From Plantago elongata (lineage: Eukaryota; Streptophyta; Magnoliopsida; Lamiales; Plantaginaceae), in contig JAYMSP010002067.1 in NCBI GenBank assembly GCA_036897095.1, positions 1 to 26,570 on the forward strand: a stretch of DNA of 26,570 nucleotides. Direction: 5' to 3'. Under the pieces are notes generated by a model. It was given only the letters and a program-made list of their open reading frames with translations. It was not told the DNA's origin and made no database searches. Numbering within the stretch: the stretch's first letter is position 1; each line of letters starts with the position of its first letter. A program made the translations under genes and the position numbers. Shown in pieces: positions 18,565-26,570 of the stretch.

Positions 18565-21545
18565 ATGGCTTCTCTTGCACTGTATCTAGTTTTATTTGCC
18601 CTTTTTATCAGCATAGTTCAATGTCGAATGCTGAGGCTGAACTCTTCTGATAATGATTTTATCTCAGATGGAACTGATCACCTCGAACGTCTGCCTTCAA
18701 TCCCAAATGCTTGCAACCATCAATACGGATTTCTACCATGTGCGGAAAATGTTGGGGGGTATGCATTCCAGATACTGGTTTATCAGGGCCTACTCGTATA
18801 TGGAGGAAACTTGATTGGTAAAGGGAGTAAGGTGCTTTTTGATATCATGGGAGTTGGGAAAGTTGGTGGTATTGTATTTCGCATTCTTATGTCGTTACCA
18901 TCAATGATACTGATGATTGGTAAGTAAATATGCGGTTATCACTTATCTTGCAACTTTCAATATGTTCTAGTATTATGTATTTTTCACTTTGAACTCAAAA
19001 AGGGAGTACTTTTCATGCTAAATGCAGTATCCGGAGTTTTCAGTAGCAAAGAAAGTGCCCAATCTATGGTTTCAGTTGGAGTTGGTATAAACGCGGGAAT
19101 CACTGTCTTCAGTCTTACATTTCAATGGGCAATATGTGTGATTTATGGTAGAAAACGTTTACCACAATATGGAGCCTCCGGTGATGCAGAGTCTGAAACA
19201 AAATGTTTACCAGCTAAAAAAGCACTTGTTGTATTGAAAGGTTCACCCATCTTCTTTGATGCGCGGATCAAAACTATTTTACATATAGGCAATCTGACGA
19301 AGCTATAATGGTTATTTTTGTCCTGCAGATACTGGTGTTACAATCGATGAACAGACTCAAACTACTGCTGGGGTTATGCTGTTATCATCGATTCCATATA
19401 TTATCTTGCAACTGGATGTCATCTTTACAGCCTCGTATGGAACTCGTGTTGTGACACTGATAGCGCTGATCGTGTCATCCTTATCTTTAATTGCATATTG
19501 CATTTATCAGGTTGCAAGGCTAAAAGTTTCTCCTAGCTTTATACATGAATTTTTTGTCAAATGCAGTTAACGTCTCTTTTCTTTCCAGGTTATGAATCCT
19601 TGGATTCAGGAAAGAAGCTTGCACTACTCGAAGCATGAGATCCTGAGGACTGAATTCTTGAAGTACGTTCAACAACAGGGCCGACTCATGAATGAAAAAG
19701 GGGAACTTAACACTGAATTTGTTAAAAAGTAAGAACATTGTAACAGTATATGTTGTGTGTGGGCATAATAGTGCTTGTCAGGTGGATTGGAAATCCTCAT
19801 ATTATGAGCTTGATCTTGCAGATTGTTTGCTGATGTAGATAAAGATCACAATAACTCTGTTTCAAATGTTGAATTGGAAAAGCTAGTGCTTGAGATCATT
19901 GGCACTGGGAAGCTAAAGATTGATCAGAAGTTTGCAGTTTCAGACATAATGAAAACATTTGATGGTGATGGTAACAGTCGTATTAGTGAGGAAGAATTCA
20001 TAGCTGGTTGCAAAAGATGGATAGAAGAAACGCCCCAGCCATCTGAAAACTCTGACTCTTCGAAACACATTTTTCATGAGGCAAGCTACCGCTTCTCATT
20101 CGGATCCTATAAGCATTGTTGCTAATGCAAGTGACATGTTAAAAGTAAAATTAGCTGTAAATTATTTCTTGAAATAACTATGAACTCCTCCACCACATGA
20201 TAATATCAATATATGTGCTGTGTTTCTGCTATCTGAAGAATGTGGCCTAATAACTTTTGGAATAGCTTCTTGGTCATTATGTCGAAGACTGATTCAGCAT
20301 TGGCATGTCTGATACAATTTGTTTTCAACATGCAGCTTCTGACTCTGTTCAAAGAGAACAAAGAAAATGATCCCCGAAAAAAGGAACTTGTAGTGTCGAA
20401 GATCTTAAAACATGCTGAAACCGAATTGCTCAAGGCCCAATCACTTGTCACAGCTGATGGGAAGCCAAATGACGAGCAAATTAAGGCGTAAGCTTTTCAT
20501 AGTTCTCATCTCTTTGTTTCCTTATTTTCCGTATACTTGATGTTCGACAGAGTTTTATTAACATGTTTATGTTCTGGCAGTCTTTTTAGGAAATTTGATT
20601 CAAATGAAGACAACTCAATATCAAAATCTGAACTAGAGAATCTACTAAAGACTGTTAAGTTTGGAGAAACTCAACTGAAATATGAGGATGTACTACATGA
20701 TTTGTTTAAAGATTTTGATACGGATAACAGCGATACAATTGATGAAGCTGAATTTGTTGCGGGACTGAAAAAGTATGTGGATAAGGCCATAAGAGTTTCA
20801 AAAGCACAGGACAAGACTAAAGCTATTGATGAGTACCATGACGTGAGCAAATTTGCATGTTTTGCCTAAGTCGATGTGTTCTGAGACCTGAGTGGGACTA
20901 TAACTGAATCAATTTTCATGTTCTGTGTATTGCAGATAGTATGGACACAACAGAAGTATACAGAGTGGGACTTTTTTAGATCCATATTTGAAATTTTATT
21001 CGGCATTGTCATGTTGACATTCCTAGGAGGACCTCTCATGACTAGCATCCTTCAGTTATCATATGCCATGAGCTTTCCATCGTTCTGCATTTCGTTTGTG
21101 ATAGTGCCATTGGCAATGAACGCAACAGCAGCATTTAAAGCAATCTTGCCCTCCAGACAAAAGACCGAATTTATGGCCTCTCTGACGTTTTCAGAGGTAT
21201 ACTAGTAGACTAGTAGTGCAATCTTGTTTTTGGTTTTGTGAAATAATGCGAACTTGTATTATTAGCCTATGCTGAACTTGTGGTTTTAACATGCAGATAT
21301 ATGGTGGAGTCATCATGAACAATGTCTCAGGAATGACAGCACTCTTGGCAATCGTAACAGCAAAGGGATTGACATTTGATTTTTCAGCAGAAGTGCTCAC
21401 AGTTTTGGTTGTATGTGCCATTATCGGCACTCTTGCATACTCAAGAAGAAGCTATCCATTGTGGAGTTGTGTATTGGCGCTTTTTCTCTATCCATTCTCG
21501 CTGGCCTTGTTTTATTTTGTTGAGTTCTTCTTGAACTGGAACTGA
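18565..21545 (+). CDS. NCL-like Na+/Ca2+ exchanger-like membrane protein with four EF-hands, nine exons, 690 aa
   Basis: The exons are 18565-18919, 19028-19240, 19329-19510, 19589-19728, 19822-20080, 20336-20487, 20581-20842, 20936-21196 and 21297-21545. Phases are 1,1,0,2,0,2,0,0 and the coding length is 2073 bases. A signal-like segment (residues 3-19) and an N-terminal membrane half precede a long soluble loop with four EF-hands: D303-E314 (DKDHNNSVSNVE), D344-E355 (DGDGNSRISEEE), D440-E451 (DSNEDNSISKSE) and D480-E491 (DTDNSDTIDEAE). All carry acidic or Asn/Ser ligands at positions 1, 3, 5 and 12. The C-terminal membrane half is clear, with FPSFCISFVIVPLAMNATAA and a GGVIMNNVSGM segment. 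The neighbouring paralogue has only two EF-hands and is 133 residues shorter. The extra ~137 residues are encoded by two exons that repeat the phases of the previous two. Intron 5 has a GC donor (GCAAGC at 20081). A Ca2+-gated exchanger is likely, but transport has not been shown. Confidence 0.88.
20081..20335 (+). other. GC-AG intron 5 of the four-EF-hand gene
   Basis: Exon 5 ends ...cat gag and the intron starts GCAAGC. The acceptor is catgcag ending at 20335. The frame is continuous at phase 0 from ...IFHE to LLTLFKEN. No GT between the end of the EF-hand (about 20010) and the in-frame stop at 20123 would make a plausible donor. Reading through instead would end the protein there, before the second EF pair and the C-terminal membrane half. 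Confidence 0.72.
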
Positions 21546-22114
21546 AGTACTGAACTATGTTTTATGGCCTTCCAATGTTGTATTTTTCTTTGTGTATACT
21601 CTGAAATAAACAATTGCTCATGATTAGTGAACTGGTGCAGTTATTATAATTTTGTAAAAAGTTTAATTACTGTTGCCATAAACCATAAGGAATGATGGGG
21701 TATTATATGAGTATTTTCTAATATACATGTTGCATGGCACGAACATAGTTACCAAAAATTACATTCTTATCGCACCTGCCAAAACATTTTTTCTGCACAT
21801 CACAGGTAAATACAAGTTAATAACTGCATATAGAATTCATCCAGCTTTGTAGAAAGAATAAAATATAATGCAAATCCATTGAATGTCAAGGAAATCCAAG
21901 CCATTTAAAAAATGATAGATCCCAATTCCCATGTTTAACAGACCTACTAATTTTAAATTCCAACTATATATTATAAACTCTCTAAAACAGTCTGTTATGT
22001 ACATTATTACATATGGAGTATTCACAATACCACTTGTTAGAATTATGATAATCTTATAGAAACCAAATGTTTCCTTGGAACAGTTTCCTCAACTATATTG
22101 AGAATTTTCTGGAT
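21546..22114. other. 3' flank of the four-EF-hand gene
   Basis: AT-rich sequence that includes the 3' untranslated region (aataaa near 21604). I see no further gene, repeat or RNA. Confidence 0.5.
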
Positions 22115-22291
22115 TGTTTGTTTCTATACGTGTGGAGCTAAATTTGAATTGAGTTTTGAACAGATGAATAGTAATTATATTGGAATGGAGTAAAATAAAT
22201 GTCAAATGAGAGACAATTGAGAGCTAAATGAGATAATTGTGTAAAACTCAATTTGAGTTGAATAAACTCAATTTGAGTGTAGAAACAAACA
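22115..22291. mobile_element. Short MITE with inverted ends (TGTTTGTTTCTA), ~177 bp
   Basis: The left end TGTTTGTTTCTA (22115-22126) is matched in reverse at the right end (TAGAAACAAACA, 22280-22291). The next inner bases are also complementary in a looser way: aaatttgaattgagtttt on the left against aaactcaatttgag on the right. The length, lack of coding capacity and GTTTGTTT ends fit a miniature inverted-repeat element. A clear target duplication is not visible, so the superfamily is left open. Confidence 0.6.
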
Positions 22292-23296
22292 CTACGGCTT
22301 GTATCTGTACGCTGAAACTTATCTCGAAAAATGGAGTACCAGGAGCTGTATTAATTCCTCCAAACGTACTGTACATTTGCATAGCTATCGTGTAGTGGAT
22401 AGTAATCTGCACAACTTATCAAAATTTTCTTGTTTGCAGGTAAACCTGTGTAGCACGGTATGACTACTTGCATTAGCTATAATTTGGTTATCATACTACC
22501 ACTGTCAGATTTAATTATTGTAAAGAAGATGTCAATTAGGCCAAATAGTTTGCCTAATTGGGAAATGCGGAAATAATAATGCATGAATGGATTGGGAACT
22601 TTTAACCAGCGTATACCTGCACATATAATGATATAAAACAAGAAATTATTCTTGCAACATAGTAACGTGTGAATTAATGCATACTTTGAGGATTTATATA
22701 AAGAACGGATGAATAAAAAATGTCGAAATAGCTCCAACATGCTTATAAGTTATAGAGTCAACTGGTGGAGGTTGACGTTTGAACCCAGTAACTTGTTACA
22801 CTTGCATATAGTTGCTGATGTAATATTCTGTGACATAAGCGCATTTCTGGTGGTAATAACATGACAACATTTCAATTTATTTTATCAGTGATAATGTAAT
22901 CAAAATACATGTTATAAGTTGTTACAATGCAGCCTGGATGAATAAAAAATGTGTGTTTACATTGTTGAAACCTAGTAATATTAATTAAGATCCAAGTCAT
23001 AATGTAGGAACAACAATGGAGGTCACAGATCTGATGGTTGTGCTCTATTTTTTGAGATCTATTGCAAGATTTACAATATGTATTTTTTATATAATTCGAT
23101 TAAAATTTGCAAGTATCCAGTATATTTTGTAAATGTTGTGCCTATGATAGCTAGTTTAGTTAGTTGGGTATTTTGATGGGATGTAATTATCTTACGACTT
23201 TTGATGTATGCGGGTTCCTTCAAACCGTCATGATTAACTTATATGTGAAATCTAAAAGTTTAAGCTAAAAAGAAAAAGAAAAAACAATACAATGGA
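22292..23296. other. Intergenic stretch without recognised features
   Basis: AT-rich sequence. A minus-strand open frame of 87 codons at 22477-22740 has no domain or splice partner and is not called. The phrase ggaggt(c/g)acaga occurs twice (about 23018 and 23295), a minor local repeat that leads into the dispersed repeat at 23297. Confidence 0.45.
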
Positions 23297-23393
23297 GGTG
23301 ACAGAGACTTAATCATAGTTGATGAGTTCCATTCTGTAAACAAGTATTTTGTTCGGCTTATAATTTGCTTACTTATGTCAGTTAATCCTAAAT
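23297..23393 (+). repeat. Dispersed ~95-bp direct repeat, copy 2
   Basis: This is the second copy of the repeat at 17892-17990, sharing gttgatgagttccattctg and acaagtattttgttcggctt. Similarity fades after cttatgtca(g/a)ttaatc. No inverted ends are visible, so its origin is unknown. Confidence 0.85.
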
Positions 23394-23675
23394 TAGTCTA
23401 AGTATAAAACTTCATTTTAATGTTCAAGTCTAATTGAACCAATTAAAATTATTCTCATATTATTTACAATAAATAAAGTATTCTTTAATAGTATGACCTA
23501 TAGGGCCTTATATATTAAGCACTAATCGAACTAGGTTCAACGTGAAACTTCTAAATAATTTAGCGGACAATATTAATATATAAGGACATTTGTGAGGATA
23601 TAAAAGCTACCTATAATATAATGCTCTAATGATGGTAAGGTATTTTATTCACGAATAAGTCTAGAACTTGAGTTC

Positions 23676-23829
23676 TGTTGAGAGAGAATAGAATATGATT
23701 TATTCTAATATATTAAATGAGAGAGTACAACCATGTATTTATACAAGAGAAAGAATATTCTAGAGAGTCCGTATCTATTGGGCCTATAGTCTAACACAAT
23801 ACTAACTCTTGTACATTTATTCTCTAACA
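23676..23829 (-). mobile_element. LTR (probable 3' LTR) of a Ty1/copia-like relic
   Basis: On the minus strand this 154-bp segment begins TGTTAGAG and ends TCTCAACA, the TG...CA form of an LTR. It contains a TATA-like cttgtataaatacatgg and, further on, an AATAAA signal. Immediately upstream on that strand is a purine-rich cattcaatgggag, which suits a polypurine tract. This places the element's interior at higher coordinates. A short LTR with this promoter layout is typical of plant Ty1/copia elements. No second LTR is seen within the window. Confidence 0.7.
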
Positions 23830-26400
23830 CTCCCATTGAATGAACATGAGTTAGTGATAGTTGGTACGCGAGAGATATTGCCTCGTAAAAACCTTGCCAA
23901 GAAAAATCCAGTGGGATAAAAATCTAGCGAAGGGAAAAAGAGTGGAGTGCGTATCCAACTCCCCTGATTAAAATATCACTTTAATTCTTCGAATGTTGTA
24001 AATCCAATCTTTCAAACCAGCTTCTCAAATGATGATGTCAAATGTGATGCGGTTGAGCAAATCTTCAGTTATGTTGTACTTCGATGAAATCTTCTTCTCA
24101 TAGATAACGACGAGGAAGAACTTCGATATATTCGCCCTATCTTATGCAGGAAGAACTCTTCAAATACTTGAAATACTGAATAGTTTCAATGTTCTGTAAC
24201 ATGATTCCATAATGTTGTAAAGATATCCAATAAGCCCATAACTCTTAACTTTACCAAACAGTTTCTCAATTATGGAGATATATACGCATATAATGTTGCC
24301 TCGTTAAAACCTCACTAGGAAAAATCCAATGGGATAAAAACCTGTAGAGGAAAAAAGAATGCAACCATTTCTCATGAAATGCGCAAACGTCCTCATTGCT
24401 CTTCAATAATGATTTCCCTTACTTGACAAGATAAACCTTCTTCAGGAGGTATAGTAAGAAATAATGTAGCTCTTCGTAGCTCAACTTTAATATTGTGGTA
24501 CTTCAGGACCATGTGAATATCAAGGATAGTAGTAATACTCCTTGTAATGATCTCATACATGCTCAAACTTCAGGTTGAGCCAACATTGATGTAACCAATA
24601 ATACTCTTCACGAGTAATGATAATCATATATCATAGTTTACTTGCTCATGGAGGTTTACATACATGTAAAATTAGTTCCTCAAGAACTTTTCTCATTTAA
24701 TACATGTTCACCGACATTATACATTGATACTTTGAGTCTCCTTAATTTTGAGAATAATTGTCGGAGATGATATCTCCCCTCATTGAACTTTCTCAAATCA
24801 TATGACTTGTATGTCAAGCCATTAATTGTACAACCAACAAGTTAGTTTAAGTGATAACATTCAAATAAGATTAAACAAGTTATGATGCAATGAAAAGTAT
24901 CTAAATGCACATGAAATAGACTCGATAATACAATGGTACCGTACGAATTTCGAATTCGTTTTGATAAAAAAGGACCTCATGTTCATGAGTTCATTTTTAT
25001 CATCATTACCATGAGTCATTGAATGGACTCACATGTAAGATCCCCATTTACATGTCCGTCGATTTCACATATGCTTATAAGTCTCCCAGTTCCACGTATA
25101 CCGGTATTTCAAATCTCTTTTCTAGATTTCCAAATCACTAATGATCGATCATCGGTATCTATGACATTCATTACTCCTCAAGAGTACCAACTGTCGATCT
25201 TGTCAATCCTTTTGTACTTTAACATTGGAACCGTTTCACTGAAAATCGTTAGTACAATTGGCAAATTATCTCAATGTTCAACACATGTCATTCTATAACC
25301 AATATGCCACTATGTATGCCTTAAAATATGGGTTCATAGCGGGTCAACATTCAAAACATATAAATTCATGTTTGAACAAAGTTTGATATAGTAACATGAA
25401 GCTGAATATTAAGTTCAAGACTGAACTATCAAATGTATGGGGATTCGATTTTACCAACTTCCTCATGTTCCTCCTCCCCTAAGCTGGAAAAAACTAGCTC
25501 ATAGTAGTAATAATGGCTCAAACCATAAACTTTCATGCCCAACTTAGATAATCACAAACACATACAATCATAGTATGCTTCACATATTAGTTCTCTACGA
25601 AGAACAATATAATGGGGAGTCTATATATTTGCACAGTTGGATTTGCTTGTGCTGAAAATAAATTTGCCCTTAAAATTGGAGATCATACTTGTGGGTTTTC
25701 GATCACTTATATATCAATCAATGTCAACTTTAAAAGTGTGACTTTTGCTCATTTCAAGATCTCCAATATCATGCTTCATCTCAATGTTGTGTCTTGCCAT
25801 AATAATAATTACAACATGAAAAATATTTCAGCACATAATCATGTGGAAACTTCAGGTTCCACAACAACGGTTAAGTTATAATCGGATGGCCTGAATTTTC
25901 ACATCGAGATATATCTCTCATAAATCACTTAGATTTGGCCTTTCAATAATGTGACATTGGACACAATCGTTGTTCCTTTCATAATCGGGAAGACTAATCA
26001 TATAAATATCAATTCCATCAGAAATTTAGCCTAATATGTGTTTTGAGCACAATTTCGCGAGAGTTTAAACTCTTGTATGATTATGAAATCAAGCCATACA
26101 CTTTCCTTATGTCTTATAGACATAATCCATCTCTATAGGGTATATATGTACACTTGAACATTTGCAATATAATGCTCCCCTCAAATTCTCATGACACCAT
26201 TATTGTTTTACTAATTTTATGTTGGTAATCACATATATCTCACGAGATATAATAATCTTTCTCAATGAAAGCTTTTTATCATTGACAAGTAGTCATGTGA
26301 TGTGTGTTGATGCAAATCATCCAACACTACCATTAAAGCATATTTTGACTTCTCTTGTCTCGTATATTGTCATATTTTCTTAATTCAATGTAACATGTCT
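23830..26400 (-). mobile_element. Degenerate internal region of the Ty1/copia-like relic
   Basis: Next to the LTR lies a motif common beside plant copia LTRs (cctcgtaaaaaccttgccaa followed by cagtgggataaaaatct, about 23880-23945). A second, diverged version follows at about 24299-24363. I recognise no intact gag, protease, integrase, reverse transcriptase or RNase H region; the element is broken throughout and looks old. Its far end is not identifiable, so the right boundary is approximate. Short open frames at 25023-25298 and 25612-25881 are regarded as chance. Confidence 0.45.
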
Positions 26401-26570
26401 TTTTCACGATATTGCTACTATTAGATGTGGTATTGGTCAGGAGACCCTAATTGCTGATAGTTGGGGGCCAGCAATGAGGGGCTGCTGGATATAAACAGCA
26501 AGCAGCAAATCGCAATTCATCGTCTTCTTCTGGCCTTCTCCATCGTCGTCTACATCGATCGTCCACCAAG
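26400..26570 (+). promoter_or_regulatory. Possible promoter and 5' leader of a gene continuing beyond the window
   Basis: Base composition changes abruptly: a GC-richer stretch (gggggccagcaatgaggggc) is followed by ggatataaacagc (TATA-like near 26489) and then a pyrimidine-rich tract (cgtcttcttctggccttctc). This is the usual look of a plant core promoter and leader. No start codon with a long frame follows before the window ends, so the call is tentative. It could also belong to the repeat sequence on its left. Confidence 0.3.

Noticed and set aside
22477-22740. 87-codon minus-strand open frame
   Set aside because: Hydrophobic, low-complexity translation in AT-rich DNA, without start context, domain or splice support.
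25023-25881. Two plus-strand open frames of about 90 codons
   Set aside because: They lie antisense to a decayed retroelement region and show no recognisable domain.

Overview
This is nuclear DNA from a flowering plant. The evidence is intron-rich genes with GT-AG (and some GC-AG) introns, AT-rich intergenic sequence, small DNA transposons, a tRNA-like repeat array, a plastid-DNA insertion and the tail of a Ty1/copia relic. The proteins look eudicot. I cannot name the species, and an asterid is only a guess. All exon models were assembled by hand from reading frames, splice sites and phase. They close without a stop or frame break, but no transcript supports them.

Left part (about 0.9-11.2 kb): three paralogous GDSL esterase/lipase genes, two on + (916-3337, 7271-9245) and one on - (9636-11227). 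Each has five exons with identical intron phases (1,0,0,1) and a third exon of exactly 234 bases, so they come from local duplication. The second and third are convergent. Between the first two lie a roughly 1.02-kb non-autonomous DNA transposon (3441-4461) with terminal inverted repeats and a target duplication, a two-exon cysteine-rich secreted peptide gene on - (4867-5198), and a tandem array of tRNA-like units (about 5301-5715).

Middle part (about 11.2-21.5 kb): repeat-rich spacer containing an older relative of the 3441-4461 transposon, then two tandem genes for NCL-type Na+/Ca2+ exchanger-like membrane proteins with EF-hands. The first (13645-16169, 7 exons, 557 aa) has two EF-hands. 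The second (18565-21545, 9 exons, 690 aa) has four, because a two-exon cassette appears to have been duplicated inside the gene. Between them is a chimeric plastid insertion joining fragments of rpoC2 and ycf2 (about 16527-16970), followed by small tandem repeats.

Right part (about 21.5-26.6 kb): no host gene recognised. It holds a short inverted-repeat MITE (22115-22291), a second copy of a ~95-bp repeat also found upstream of the four-EF-hand gene, and a degenerate minus-strand Ty1/copia-like element with a recognisable 3' LTR (23676-23829). The last ~100 bases look like a promoter and 5' leader running off the window.

Functionally the window combines secreted lipid/ester hydrolases, a small secreted cysteine-rich peptide and calcium-responsive ion exchangers. 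The two main families are independent local duplications. I see no evidence that they form one pathway.
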